Source: Photobacterium aquae
GTDB lineage: Bacteria; Pseudomonadota; Gammaproteobacteria; Enterobacterales; Vibrionaceae
Assembly: GCF_001029445.1 (NCBI RefSeq)
Contig: NZ_LDOT01000002.1
Span: 62,001-126,000, forward strand
Reading direction: 5' to 3'
DNA: 64,000 nucleotides
The notes below the pieces were generated by a model. The model did not search any database. It worked only from the letters and a program-made list of their open reading frames with translations, and had not been told where the DNA came from. Position numbers and translations under genes: made by a program. How positions within the stretch are numbered: position 1 is the stretch's first letter; each line of letters starts with the position of its first letter. Shown piece after piece: positions 1 to 9,398 of this stretch.

Positions 1-399
1 TAAACGGGCCAGCGTATCCAACACCTTCTCCATGCGTAACTCAAACTTGCCCTGACTAATAATATTCAGCCGCTCGGCAGATAGCAGCCCCATCATATAC
101 GAAGCCGTATCCCACATCGTCGTAGACGGATAACCATCGACCGAATTAACCAACCCAGTATTTTCTTGGTAATTATTTTCAAAATAAGTCCAAGCCGTTC
201 CAGCCCAAATATATTCGTCCTCAGTCAATACGCGGCTATCCCTGACCGGGATTTCTTCCGTTGCCTCAAAAGTAATGTTGCCTAAAATCCGGCCATAATC
301 ACGATTTTCAATGGTCAATGCGATAGCCAACGCCGTAAACAGGCCTAGCAAGAACACAATATGGTGCCTAGCATTCACCACAGCTTGTTTAAATTCCAT
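1..399 (-). CDS. DUF3131 family protein, 3' part missing (cut by window edge)
   Basis: Only the first 133 codons are inside the window; the C-terminus lies beyond position 1. The start ATG at 399 follows an AGAGGAG ribosome site at 7 nt and overlaps the end of the upstream synthase gene by 11 bp, so the two are probably translationally coupled. Residues about 13-30 form one hydrophobic signal-anchor helix, followed by a periplasmic segment. The stretch ENTGLVNSVDGYPSTTMWD closely matches a motif in the DUF3131 protein at 20631, so the two are paralogues. DUF3131 proteins commonly sit next to processive GT2 enzymes; their biochemical role is not settled, and a glycan-active fold is only a suggestion. 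It is the last visible gene of the operon starting at 9398. Confidence 0.8.
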   Translation of the reverse strand, partial: MEFKQAVVNARHHIVFLLGLFTALAIALTIENRDYGRILGNITFEATEEIPVRDSRVLTEDEYIWAGTAWTYFENNYQENTGLVNSVDGYPSTTMWDTASYMMGLLSAERLNIISQGKFELRMEKVLDTLARL

Positions 400-2254
400 A
401 TTCCAACTCCTCTGAGCCTTGCTCTTGCTTCTTGGCTGACGGTGGTGGTGTCCAATAGGCTGCGGCAATCATGCCCCACATCGCCATCATATTATTGATT
501 GTCCAAAAACTATTGAATATCAGACCGCCAAGTGAGTAACTGCCAAACATCCCAGTGAAATAGCAGAACCACGCAAAGGCCATGCTAATTAAACTCAGGC
601 CAAAAATGATCTTCTGCGGAATCACCAAATGGCCAAATGTCCCGTCTTGCCTCTCCTTCGGCGTTGCAGGGAAACTAATTTTCTGCCCCCTGAGCACCGT
701 CCACAAAGCCCGCATATTCACCGGGAAGAAAGAAAGGAAGTTGGTTTTCCCCTTGTAGCCCGCTACCCCCCACGTCCCTATCATCATGGCCAATTCGGCC
801 GTCAAGACATAAGGAATAAAATGCAAGTAGAAGGTCACATCATAGGCGCTGACTGGCGCAATACTGGTAAAGAAGTAAATGATTGGACAGGTCAGGAAAA
901 TGATGTTCCAGATAGCCGACAAGTTCGACCAGAAACTCGCCCCATACATAAGCTTTTGTTTTAACCCCATACCCTTACGGAACAGTGGGTTATCATTCAT
1001 AAAGATATCTATCGAACCGCCTGAGTACTTGAAACGCTGCACCGTCCATGTCTGGAGATCCTGAGGGGAAAGCATCTTGCTCTCGACCTGCGGGTGCATA
1101 ACGGAACGCCAATTACGCTCAGTATCCGAGTGGAGCACAATCGAGGTATAGATATCCTCAGAGACGTGGAATTTGTATGGCGTGAACTCCGTATCGAAAA
1201 TAATTTCCTGCCGTAAATTGTCAGAAACGGATTTCTCAACATGCTTTTCCTTGGTGATCTTGCGGATCTGTTTCTCAATTTCTGACTGCTCTTTACTGAT
1301 TTGCTCGCTGTAACTCCGCAAGGCGGCTTCCATCACCGCCTCGCGACGGTGGATGGAACCCGCCCCACAGCAAAACGATGCATTCACCCAGTTACGGCGG
1401 CGTTGGATCACGTCATAAAACATTTGCGGATCATTCACAAACGGGTCTTCGCCAATTTTTATCGGCCCATATAAGCGCTCAACCCCGCGACCAAGGCCAG
1501 ATGCCCAGCGACCTAACTTACGCCCTAACCACTGAGGCAGGCGCTCACCTTCCGGCAAGTCGAAAAACCACTGCGGTGTTTGTACCCAAGCAACGTCAGG
1601 ATCACGGAAATACCCCATGGTATGTTCAAGAATGGTCGGAAATGGTCGTGTATCAGCATCACAAATCACAATAAAATCACCGTAGGTCTGCTCGAGGGCA
1701 TTTCTCAAATTCCCCGCCTTGAAACCCACGTTGTTGTCTCGGGTAATGTACTCAACCCCCATTTCAGTAGCCAAAGCCTGCATTGTCGGCCGCCGGCCGT
1801 CATCCAAGATAAAGATCTTCATTTCAATATCATGTGGATAGCGGATTTTTTGAGCATCCTCGATACTCAGCTTAACTAACTCGGGCTCTTCATCGTAAGT
1901 GGGGAAAAATACGTCAATACTAATTGGCCGCTTTTCCCCCGCTTCCGGACTATCGGCCGCGACACACTCGTTGATAGTATGGGGCGGCGATTTTCGAGGC
2001 TCATCCTTGGTCTTCCACAGGTTAAATGTGAACAAAACCGATCCAATAAAGGCACAGGACTCCGCAAATACCAGCGGAAACGAAAACCACATCGCATCGT
2101 AGTTAAGCGCAAAACTCCAGCGCCACCATAAATACCAAATCCCAAGAGTCAGATTGCAGGTTGCCAAGTACTGATATAACAACTCTCTTGGCATACTATG
2201 TGGCACGGGCTCTGGCGGCTTACGGTGCTCAAATTCCTTGAAATAAAAATCCAT
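389..2254 (-). CDS. Cellulose-synthase-like family 2 glycosyltransferase (no PilZ domain)
   Basis: This is an inner-membrane processive GT2 that would polymerise a sugar, probably glucose, from a nucleotide sugar while extruding the chain. Two N-terminal membrane helices lie at about residues 30-50 and 55-78. The catalytic domain shows DD at 151-152, the DAD metal-binding motif at 199-201 and SED at 365-367 in place of TED. The acceptor-site motif reads QRFKY at 406-410 instead of the usual QxxRW. Several C-terminal membrane helices span about 440-600. At 621 residues it is shorter than BcsA because the C-terminal PilZ domain is absent. A highly charged, probably coiled-coil insert occupies about 312-348. 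The start follows a GGGAG site. Neighbouring GH9, GH2 and GH16 genes support a beta-glucan product, but the linkage cannot be read from sequence. Confidence 0.88.
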   Translation of the reverse strand: MDFYFKEFEHRKPPEPVPHSMPRELLYQYLATCNLTLGIWYLWWRWSFALNYDAMWFSFPLVFAESCAFIGSVLFTFNLWKTKDEPRKSPPHTINECVAADSPEAGEKRPISIDVFFPTYDEEPELVKLSIEDAQKIRYPHDIEMKIFILDDGRRPTMQALATEMGVEYITRDNNVGFKAGNLRNALEQTYGDFIVICDADTRPFPTILEHTMGYFRDPDVAWVQTPQWFFDLPEGERLPQWLGRKLGRWASGLGRGVERLYGPIKIGEDPFVNDPQMFYDVIQRRRNWVNASFCCGAGSIHRREAVMEAALRSYSEQISKEQSEIEKQIRKITKEKHVEKSVSDNLRQEIIFDTEFTPYKFHVSEDIYTSIVLHSDTERNWRSVMHPQVESKMLSPQDLQTWTVQRFKYSGGSIDIFMNDNPLFRKGMGLKQKLMYGASFWSNLSAIWNIIFLTCPIIYFFTSIAPVSAYDVTFYLHFIPYVLTAELAMMIGTWGVAGYKGKTNFLSFFPVNMRALWTVLRGQKISFPATPKERQDGTFGHLVIPQKIIFGLSLISMAFAWFCYFTGMFGSYSLGGLIFNSFWTINNMMAMWGMIAAAYWTPPPSAKKQEQGSEELEYGI

Positions 2255-2268
2255 CCGTATTGCTCCCG

Positions 2269-3966
2269 TTATCGACGGTTAAAATAAGCTTGGTGAACTG
2301 CAATCAAGCCAATCAGGCTGGCGTTGTAATCTATCGCGAACTCATTAACCGCATACGAACGATCGCTGTCGATATAACTCAGCATGCCTAAATTCTTTGG
2401 TGCAACACCCGCCTGAGCCATTTCATTTGGCCCCCCAACCATAAAGCCCGGCAGAGAAACGCCTGTCGCTATTTGGTATAAGTGGTGCAGGTTTTTAACG
2501 GCATACGTTCCGCTTGCCGTGACGTAGCTCATATTGAACGGGTTAGCACCCAATACGTAATCCATTTGAGACTGAACGCTCTGACGCCGTTCCACTTTAC
2601 CCGTCGCCAGATCGGCCCAAGCCATCAAAATGCCAGCTTCAGCCGTCATCTTGTTCGAGCCCCAAATAAAACGTTGGTTGGCAACATAAAATGGTGATTG
2701 CAATGCCTGTTGGTGATAACGCTCGGCCACCGCATCAAGGTCAGTCACTAATTGGGCTGTAAATGGTGAGTCCACCGCTTCAACAAGGTGCCATACCCCC
2801 ATCAGTGCAGGGTTTTTCCATTCGAAAATTTCCAGAAGATCTGATTGGTACAGATTTTCAAACTGCTGCAAATATTTATCTTGGCCGGTCGTTAAATAAA
2901 GCTCGGCATAGGCCCACAGCCGATCATCGGCGTCGGTCTCCAAGGAAGGCTCCATATCATGCTTGTTTTTAACATAGGGGCCAGAACCACTGTCGTCGCC
3001 AGGCTGCCAATCAATATATTGCTCGGGATGCTGTGACAAGTAATTGGCTGCATGAATGGCCGCGGAGAGATACTGACGAGACAAATCATGGTTAAACGGC
3101 TTTATAACCCTTGCAGCAAATGCCATTGTTGCCGCAAATTTGGCTGTTTCAGGCGTGCTCACACCGTAGATATAACGAGGTTGAAGATCTTGCCAAGGCG
3201 CAATTTTAGCTGGCCATTGCGCACCTGAAACCTTCCGGTACACAGCACCATCTACACGTTGCATTTTCCTCAGCCATTCTAGTGCATAAATAGACTCATC
3301 AAGCACTGCGGGTAACTGACTGCCACGATAATGATAGCCAGAGAACAACGCCGGTGACTGGCGGTAAGCTTCCAATAAACGAGCAACAGTTACCGTTGTT
3401 GTCGCGACATATTTACCGAAATCGCCAGCATCATACCAACCGCCTGTCGTATCTTGGCGACTCCCTGATTTGTTAAATGCATCACTACGATAAATGACAC
3501 CATCGTTCATATGGCTCGGCGGGCGCATCATCCCGGTAACCGCTTCTCTTACCTCAGTTCCTGAACGCTGTAAATACAGGGCATGTACCAGCCTCTGGTT
3601 CAAATCACGATAGTTATCCGACCCTATTGCAAACGGAACTGATGAAATATCCCCAGACTCAAGCTGATACCAGCCGGGATGTTCAACTTTACTAAAATCA
3701 ACAAGGCTCACATGGCGCCCATCGGCCAATTTCGGCATTGCCTTTATAGGCAGTGATGCTAAACCCGGCTCTCCAGATAGGGAACGCAATGCTACAGGAG
3801 GCAGAGACTCATCAGAGCGACTAATGATATATCCCGATTTGTCAGCTGATTCCAGATAACCGACCTGATTCACCACAATAGATTCCACACTGGCATGAGC
3901 ACCAGACACCAGCACTACGCCAGCCAATATCATTGATAACCGTGAGTAAACCGTCGAGCTGTCCAT
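2269..3966 (-). CDS. Secreted glycoside hydrolase family 9 (endoglucanase-like)
   Basis: A 565-residue exported GH9 enzyme expected to cut beta-1,4-glucan. The chosen ATG at 3966 follows GAGGG at 8 nt and begins a clean signal peptide ending in AHA (about residue 25). An in-frame start 19 codons upstream would overlap the previous gene and spoil the signal peptide. An Ig-like CelD_N domain covers about 27-105. The (alpha/alpha)6 catalytic domain follows, with the GGWYDAGDFGKYV motif (catalytic-base Asp at about 179 and 182) and the C-terminal NEFAIDYN motif (acid Glu at about 542). Cellulose operons often carry a hydrolase such as BcsZ (GH8) for trimming or releasing chains; GH9 may play that part here. 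It lies 10 bp after the GH2 gene and 14 bp before the synthase gene. Confidence 0.87.
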   Translation of the reverse strand: MDSSTVYSRLSMILAGVVLVSGAHASVESIVVNQVGYLESADKSGYIISRSDESLPPVALRSLSGEPGLASLPIKAMPKLADGRHVSLVDFSKVEHPGWYQLESGDISSVPFAIGSDNYRDLNQRLVHALYLQRSGTEVREAVTGMMRPPSHMNDGVIYRSDAFNKSGSRQDTTGGWYDAGDFGKYVATTTVTVARLLEAYRQSPALFSGYHYRGSQLPAVLDESIYALEWLRKMQRVDGAVYRKVSGAQWPAKIAPWQDLQPRYIYGVSTPETAKFAATMAFAARVIKPFNHDLSRQYLSAAIHAANYLSQHPEQYIDWQPGDDSGSGPYVKNKHDMEPSLETDADDRLWAYAELYLTTGQDKYLQQFENLYQSDLLEIFEWKNPALMGVWHLVEAVDSPFTAQLVTDLDAVAERYHQQALQSPFYVANQRFIWGSNKMTAEAGILMAWADLATGKVERRQSVQSQMDYVLGANPFNMSYVTASGTYAVKNLHHLYQIATGVSLPGFMVGGPNEMAQAGVAPKNLGMLSYIDSDRSYAVNEFAIDYNASLIGLIAVHQAYFNRR

Positions 3967-3976
3967 GAATCGTCCC

Positions 3977-6166
3977 TCAAAAATCTTCTGCCCGGTATTG
4001 GTTAACAGCCAAAACCTCTCCACTGCTGTCTAATAGCACTATTTCCATTGCGGCAGACAATCCAGCAAGCACCTTGTTCTCTACCAATATCTGGATCTGG
4101 TTAGGGGCTAGAGTCAACCCCTCAAACCGCCATTGCTCCTTCCCATAACGATTGCGAACAACGAGGCTAATATTGTCCCAAGCCTGCAATGTATCGTTGA
4201 TTGCCATGATCGTGACTTTGGGAACCAAATCCCGAGGATTGAAAACGACAACAGGCAACACAGGCTGATAGGCAATGGCCAACTCGGTATATGCTGGTTT
4301 CACCTGCCGCTCCACATCCACCACAGACCAAGTAATCGCAGGCCAGCTATCGACAAACATGAACTGATAAATCGCCGCAATGCCCTTATCCTTTCTCAAC
4401 CTTAGATGCTCGGCTGCAAATTTGGTTACTACCCTTTGATATTCCTGAGAATTATTCCAAAACTGTGACAGGGATTCACCTTGTTGAATATGGGCTATGT
4501 TGAGTGTTTCATGGGATTGATAATTGTGATACGCGAGCGTCGCCAACGCTTCCTCACTCAAAGGCCATGGTGGTGGAGACGATGAGCCAATCAAGGATTG
4601 CACCATGAGCCAATTGGGCATGGCCTGAGCACCGAATTCACTCACAATCATTGGGGGGGAAAAATCAGCATAATCCCGGTACGAGCCCGAATACCAGCCT
4701 AGCCAGGGGTGCTCATGGGTGTAAGAGGCTTTTCGAACAACCCTGCCGTCCTTGGCATCACGCAGGGTTTGGTAGACCTCATCGGTCAGGACGACATTTT
4801 GCTCTGGACGATAGCTGGAATACTTATACTGCATCCAACTTGCGTCCCAAGGCGGTTCATTATGGCCACACCAGATAACAATCGATGGATGGTTTGACAG
4901 CAACTGTGTCATAGCCTTCGCTTGCTTCGTCGCTGCATTCTTCAATTGAGGAGTATCCGCATAGCCCCACTGCAAGGGAAAATCCTGCCAAACCAAGATC
5001 CCTTGTTCATCAGCCAAGTCATAAAATACCCTGCCTGCGACATGGGCATGCACGCGAACGCTGTTGATATTTGCCTCTTTCATCAAGCCAAGGTCGGCTT
5101 GATATTGTTTAGGTGATACCTCACCTAGCCACTGGCTAGCAATGTAGTTGGTCCCCCGAATGAAGTAAGGATGACTGTTTATTCGAAATTTCTTCTCATC
5201 GCTATCCAATACAATCTGGCGAAACCCGGCCGATGTCGTATGCTGATCGGAAACTTGGCCTGCAACAACAACGTCGACCCTCAAATCATACAGGTTGGGT
5301 TTCCCCCAATCCCAAGGCCACCATAATAGGCGATCCTTAATAGGTACCGTTGCCAATACCGTATTGTCACCTATCTCTAATTGCTGCCGGCTAGTCCACT
5401 GCTCAACCTCTCCGGTCTCGCGCTCTGTCAAGGTGAATGTCAATTCCGTTGCAATTGGCTGCAAGCTATTTAATTCAATCGTAATATCAGCCGCTGTTGG
5501 CCAGCGTCTTCCCGGCTTGGGAAGCCGAGCATTTTGTTCTAGCAGTTGAGGAACTATCGCTAATTGATTTATTACAACAGGCCCCGTTTGCCTAATAGAG
5601 ACATCTCCCCATATGCCCCCTGAATTCCAATCCTGACCATGATCTGACCACGCTCCGCCAGGACGGGTATCATGATGATTAAGCACCCCTTTAATCAGAT
5701 GCTTATTCAAGGACCAATCTTCGCCAAGGGGCTCATTAGGGCTATGAACCAATATGTCGACTTGGTTATCACCAGCAAAAATCGCCGACGTTATTTCTGT
5801 TCGATGCGGGAGAAAATACCCTTCCTGTCGAGAAAGAACTTGATTGTTAACCGTTATATCAGATGCGTAATCAGCAGCCCCCACGATCAGCCAATATCGG
5901 CTATTTGCAGAGAGCGGGGCCAATTCGACTTGCCGAGAGTATTTCACGGTTCCCGCATAATCCAAACCGACCGTTTTCCAATGACCCGGTACAATCATCG
6001 AGCTAATAGCAGAAGGTTCAATGTCAGAACGTCCCTGTTCCCCATTGACTAGTTGGAATTGCCATACTCCGTTTAATGACTTTTCTGTTACTATCCAACT
6101 ATTATCTTCTTGCATAACCACACACGAAGATAATGAGAATAATAAGCACAATAGGATTATTCTCAT
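3977..6166 (-). CDS. Lipoprotein glycoside hydrolase family 2 (beta-mannosidase/beta-glycosidase-like)
   Basis: A 729-residue GH2 enzyme with a short lipoprotein signal (LSSC, lipidated Cys at 15), so it is probably tethered to the inner face of the outer membrane or in the periplasm. A sugar-binding jelly roll covers about 30-195, an Ig-like domain about 200-315, and a TIM barrel about 320-620. The acid/base Glu is at 437 in the WCGHNEPPWD motif, and the nucleophile candidate is Glu510 in VSEFGAQ. A C-terminal Ig-like domain follows. The NE and EFG motifs resemble beta-mannosidases and exo-glucosaminidases more than LacZ. Exact substrate specificity cannot be assigned. The start follows AGGGAAG. 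Its place between the kinase and GH9 genes suggests processing of the operon's own polysaccharide. Confidence 0.84.
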   Translation of the reverse strand: MRIILLCLLFSLSSCVVMQEDNSWIVTEKSLNGVWQFQLVNGEQGRSDIEPSAISSMIVPGHWKTVGLDYAGTVKYSRQVELAPLSANSRYWLIVGAADYASDITVNNQVLSRQEGYFLPHRTEITSAIFAGDNQVDILVHSPNEPLGEDWSLNKHLIKGVLNHHDTRPGGAWSDHGQDWNSGGIWGDVSIRQTGPVVINQLAIVPQLLEQNARLPKPGRRWPTAADITIELNSLQPIATELTFTLTERETGEVEQWTSRQQLEIGDNTVLATVPIKDRLLWWPWDWGKPNLYDLRVDVVVAGQVSDQHTTSAGFRQIVLDSDEKKFRINSHPYFIRGTNYIASQWLGEVSPKQYQADLGLMKEANINSVRVHAHVAGRVFYDLADEQGILVWQDFPLQWGYADTPQLKNAATKQAKAMTQLLSNHPSIVIWCGHNEPPWDASWMQYKYSSYRPEQNVVLTDEVYQTLRDAKDGRVVRKASYTHEHPWLGWYSGSYRDYADFSPPMIVSEFGAQAMPNWLMVQSLIGSSSPPPWPLSEEALATLAYHNYQSHETLNIAHIQQGESLSQFWNNSQEYQRVVTKFAAEHLRLRKDKGIAAIYQFMFVDSWPAITWSVVDVERQVKPAYTELAIAYQPVLPVVVFNPRDLVPKVTIMAINDTLQAWDNISLVVRNRYGKEQWRFEGLTLAPNQIQILVENKVLAGLSAAMEIVLLDSSGEVLAVNQYRAEDF

Positions 6167-6192
6167 AACTTCCCTGCTGTATTTATTAACAA

Positions 6193-6639
6193 CTATGTCC
6201 GTTTAAGTAATTTAAACGTGTTTCTTTTTTCTGTATTAAAGTACTCAAATTCATCCGTTAACTGCACGACAATAATGAACCCCCTACCTGATGTAGTCCA
6301 TGTTTCCGGATCATCAGGATCAGGCTCAATAAATTCACCTTTTACCGCGCGGTTAAACTCATCTTGTGACATGGATTGACCATAATCAGAAATTTCAATA
6401 ACTAACTCTGATTGAGAATTCACAAAACAAGTTAATTCTATCGGCAAGTTATCGGAATACTTATAAGCATGCTCATAGGAATTATTAACAACTTCAACCA
6501 TGCATAGTTCGACTTGATCTATTGTTTCTTGAACAACATTATTTTTGCGTAAATAACTTATCAGATCATCAGCAATACAACGGGAGACATCTGGTGAAGA
6601 ATGATATTTACGGGTAAAACGTTCAGTGACCACTTCCAT
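6193..6639 (-). CDS. RsbW/SpoIIAB-type serine kinase (GHKL ATP-binding, anti-sigma-factor-like)
   Basis: A 148-residue stand-alone GHKL ATPase domain. The N-box EVVNNSYEHA lies at about 49-58, the G1 box EISDYGQ at about 82-88, and the G2 box SGRGFIIV at about 117-124. In partner-switching systems such a protein phosphorylates a STAS antagonist on serine and alternately binds a target, often a sigma factor. The cognate STAS protein and PP2C phosphatase are encoded upstream in the same operon (7855 and 8139), separated from it by the nucleotidyltransferase gene. No sigma-factor gene is visible in the window, so the target is unknown. The start follows AAGGGA; the gene begins 14 bp after the nucleotidyltransferase stop codon. 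Confidence 0.86.
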   Translation of the reverse strand: MEVVTERFTRKYHSSPDVSRCIADDLISYLRKNNVVQETIDQVELCMVEVVNNSYEHAYKYSDNLPIELTCFVNSQSELVIEISDYGQSMSQDEFNRAVKGEFIEPDPDDPETWTTSGRGFIIVVQLTDEFEYFNTEKRNTFKLLKRT

Positions 6640-6653
6640 TTATAGTCCCTTAC

Positions 6654-7841
6654 TTATTTAGTTAGTATTTCTTCATTTTCACTTTCTGGCGTTGATTCTA
6701 CGTATGCAGCCAGTGAACCCATTGACCCCATCATTGGCGATGACTGACGTCGATCTTTCAACATATGAACAGCATCTAGCTCAACAAGTGACTGGGTAAA
6801 TCCGTCATGACTAATAAAATAATCACCAAAAACGGTTTTATTTTCAATATATGCAGGTGCTGCGATATGAATATAATCACTAACCAAACTATGCTTCACA
6901 ACCGCGCCACTTTCTACTCGACAATTCGCACCAATAACTGCCGGCCCTTCAATAATTGCTCCTGGTTCTATTTCACAACCGCTACTTATAATAACAGGTG
7001 GTGTGATCTGACATTTCTCATAATCAAAAACCGTATTAATCCCAACCCATACACTGGGTTTAACCTGCGTACCAGGAATAGGATAACCCGGTACTTTCCC
7101 ATATAAAATATCGCTAGTAACCGTCCAAATATCGCTAATATTACCAACATCCAACCATTGGAAGTCCATACTCGTCGCGTAGAAATTGATCCCGGCATCA
7201 ACTAAACTCGGGAAAAGCTCGCTACCAATATCGAACTCTTTACCCTCTGGAATAAAATCAAAGATTGCCGGTTCAAAGATATAGATACCCGTATTGATCT
7301 CATTAGAAAGCGCATCTTCGATTGCAGGTTTTTCTTGGAAACTAGTCACCTTACCGTAAGTATCTGTTACAACAACGCCATATTTAGATACTTCATCATT
7401 GGCGACCTGGCGGGTAATAATAGTCGCTATTCCACCTTTTTCCTTATGGCGGCGAACAGCTTCGGTCAAATCCAAATCGATCCACGCATCACCACATACA
7501 ACCACAAACGTCTCATCGAAAAAGCCCGAGAAATCCTGAATCTTCCTCATCCCACCAGCAGATCCAAGCGCCTTACTTACGAACTTCCCATCAACCATTT
7601 CGCCTTCATAGGAATATGATAGCTGTACTTTAAAATGGTGACCGTCACCAAAATAGTTTTCGATGACTTCGGCAAGATGACTGGTATTTACAACAATTTT
7701 ATCAATACCGTGTTGAGCAAACAGCTGAATCATGGACTCCATGACCGGTTTACCTAATATAGGGATCATCGGCTTAGGAATAATATGGGTAATCGGTTTT
7801 ACACGGGTCCCTTTACCTGCGGCAAGAATCATTCCTTTCAT
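6654..7841 (-). CDS. Nucleotidyltransferase (sugar-1-phosphate NDP-transferase)
   Basis: A 395-residue NTP_transferase protein that would activate a sugar-1-phosphate to an NDP-sugar, plausibly the donor for the nearby GT2. The N-terminal signature LAAGKGTRVKPIT...KPM (about residues 5-25) is the nucleotide-binding loop. WLDVGN and the preceding aspartates match the Mg/sugar site. A C-terminal left-handed beta-helix with hexapeptide-like repeats covers about 250-350, followed by a Ser/Met-rich tail. The ATG at 7841 follows AAAGGAGA at 7 nt; an in-frame ATG 17 codons upstream lacks such a site and would overlap the STAS gene. Whether the base is UTP, GTP or dTTP and the sugar Glc or Man cannot be told. 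Its position between the STAS and kinase genes is unusual. Confidence 0.85.
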   Translation of the reverse strand: MKGMILAAGKGTRVKPITHIIPKPMIPILGKPVMESMIQLFAQHGIDKIVVNTSHLAEVIENYFGDGHHFKVQLSYSYEGEMVDGKFVSKALGSAGGMRKIQDFSGFFDETFVVVCGDAWIDLDLTEAVRRHKEKGGIATIITRQVANDEVSKYGVVVTDTYGKVTSFQEKPAIEDALSNEINTGIYIFEPAIFDFIPEGKEFDIGSELFPSLVDAGINFYATSMDFQWLDVGNISDIWTVTSDILYGKVPGYPIPGTQVKPSVWVGINTVFDYEKCQITPPVIISSGCEIEPGAIIEGPAVIGANCRVESGAVVKHSLVSDYIHIAAPAYIENKTVFGDYFISHDGFTQSLVELDAVHMLKDRRQSSPMMGSMGSLAAYVESTPESENEEILTK

Positions 7842-7854
7842 TTGTTTTTCTCCT

Positions 7855-8187
7855 TTACACCGCTGTCGCAACTGCATCTTCAATAGAATCATAACTGGTG
7901 ATCAGCTTGTCCATACGGGTAAGCTTCAGCAGTTCTTGCACAGGCCTTTGAGGATTTACCACACTGATCTTCTTACCTTTAAGTATTTTATAAACAGCCA
8001 TTATTGCCCCTAGGCCACTGCTATCCATAAACCGAACGTGTGTCAGATCTAAAATCATATGTTCGCCGATATTGCCAACAAGATTTTCTACTTCGCGCCT
8101 AAAACTCGGTGCCATCTTGGCATCAAAGCGCTCTTCGTTTATTTGAAGAATTGTGCATTGACCTTGGTTGATAATCTCGTATTGCAT
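7855..8187 (-). CDS. STAS-domain anti-sigma-factor antagonist (RsbV/SpoIIAA-like)
   Basis: A 110-residue single STAS domain. The motif FMDSSGLGAI at about residues 57-66 contains the serine (one of the SS pair) expected to be phosphorylated by the RsbW-like kinase encoded at 6193 and dephosphorylated by the PP2C protein encoded at 8139. The ATG at 8187 follows AAGGGGAA and lies inside the end of the phosphatase gene (49-bp overlap), so the two are translationally coupled. The unphosphorylated form would sequester the kinase and free its target. A comparable role is known for SypA in Vibrio fischeri polysaccharide control; orthology is not claimed. Confidence 0.88.
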   Translation of the reverse strand: MQYEIINQGQCTILQINEERFDAKMAPSFRREVENLVGNIGEHMILDLTHVRFMDSSGLGAIMAVYKILKGKKISVVNPQRPVQELLKLTRMDKLITSYDSIEDAVATAV

Positions 8188-9398
8188 GGTTGTTCCCCTT
8201 CTAGATATCCAGTCCATTCCACAACAAGCACACTGACATCGTCCTCAAACTGTTCAGCTTGCTGCCAATCTCTCACGCGATTTACTAGTAATTCTGTTTG
8301 TAACGTTGTTGGTTGCCCATTCAATTCCATTACCGCTTTTCTAAAGCCCTCTTCAGAGAATTGCTGCGCCCCTTTTTCTGCTTCAGTAATACCGTCGGAA
8401 TAGAGCCATAGCTTATCCCCAGGCTCAAGCTGCAAATAAGATGTCTCATACTCAACGAAATCAAACGCCCCCACCACAAAGCTATCTTGCCCAACAAATT
8501 CAGCATCGCCTTTGATGCCATGAAGCCATACCAATGGTGGATGACCTGCAACGGCAAAAGCCATTTTTCCTGTTTTGATATTCAACACGGCGTAGACCAT
8601 GGTGAAATAAAGCATATTTTCATCGGTACTGATGTAACGCTGATTCAACTGATGGAGCACTTCATGGGGTTCATTAAGCCGATAATAAGGAGGCGTGTCC
8701 GTTGCCGATTTCACAATCGAGCCCCGCTCATTGCTGGCATTGATACTCTGCTGGACAGAGAAAGACATTAGTGCGGAAGAGACGCCGTGCCCGGCAACAT
8801 CGAGCAAGTAGAAAGCAACATGGTCTTCGTCCAACTGCATGTACCCCAGCATATCACCACCAATTTGGGCACTAGGAATAGATACATAGCTCAACTCGAC
8901 ACCATTTAGCTTACGGTCTGAAGGAAGTAAGCGCTTAAGCAATTCCCCCGCCGATTCTAAATCCTTCTTAATGGTGGCGTACGCTTCATCCAACTGCGTA
9001 TTTTTCAACGTGACTTCATTGTGCAGCGCAAGATTTCGGAACCCCGCTTCTATCCTGGCCACCAGCTCATCGACATGGGTGTCTTTAACAACAAAATCAT
9101 CAGCCCCGGCATTTATACCGTGGATAATAGATTCCTGATCATCCTTTCCCGAAAGCAATACGAAAAACAAGTAACGGCCAAAATCCGCCCTTTTCACTCG
9201 GCGGCAAAGCTCGACACCATCCATTTCGGGCATCATCCAATCGCTCAGGACAAACTGGATATCCTCGCTGGCCTCTAAGATTTCCAACGCCTGCATCCCA
9301 TTTTGCGCCGTTGTGACAATAAAGCCCCGCTTAGAGAGCACTTTCTCCATGAACAGCAACATTGTACGGTTGTCATCGACAAGGAGTATTTTTTTCAT
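8139..9398 (-). CDS. Response regulator with PP2C (SpoIIE/RsbU-type) phosphatase output
   Basis: A 419-residue cytoplasmic regulator. The REC domain (about 1-120) has the acidic pair in LLVDDN, the phospho-accepting Asp in SDWMMPEMDG and the conserved Lys in VVKDTH. A coiled linker covers about 125-165. A PP2C/SpoIIE phosphatase domain (about 175-400) has the metal-binding motifs IGGDMLGY, LLDVAGHG and LWLYSDGITEAE. Phosphorylation by an unidentified histidine kinase would switch the phosphatase that acts on the STAS protein. It is the first gene of the leftward operon. ATG 9398 was chosen because REC begins there (MKKILLVDDN); a longer form starting 14 codons upstream lacks support. The ribosome site GGGGCAG is modest. 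Confidence 0.9.
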   Translation of the reverse strand: MKKILLVDDNRTMLLFMEKVLSKRGFIVTTAQNGMQALEILEASEDIQFVLSDWMMPEMDGVELCRRVKRADFGRYLFFVLLSGKDDQESIIHGINAGADDFVVKDTHVDELVARIEAGFRNLALHNEVTLKNTQLDEAYATIKKDLESAGELLKRLLPSDRKLNGVELSYVSIPSAQIGGDMLGYMQLDEDHVAFYLLDVAGHGVSSALMSFSVQQSINASNERGSIVKSATDTPPYYRLNEPHEVLHQLNQRYISTDENMLYFTMVYAVLNIKTGKMAFAVAGHPPLVWLHGIKGDAEFVGQDSFVVGAFDFVEYETSYLQLEPGDKLWLYSDGITEAEKGAQQFSEEGFRKAVMELNGQPTTLQTELLVNRVRDWQQAEQFEDDVSVLVVEWTGYLEGEQPCNTRLSTKVNAQFFK

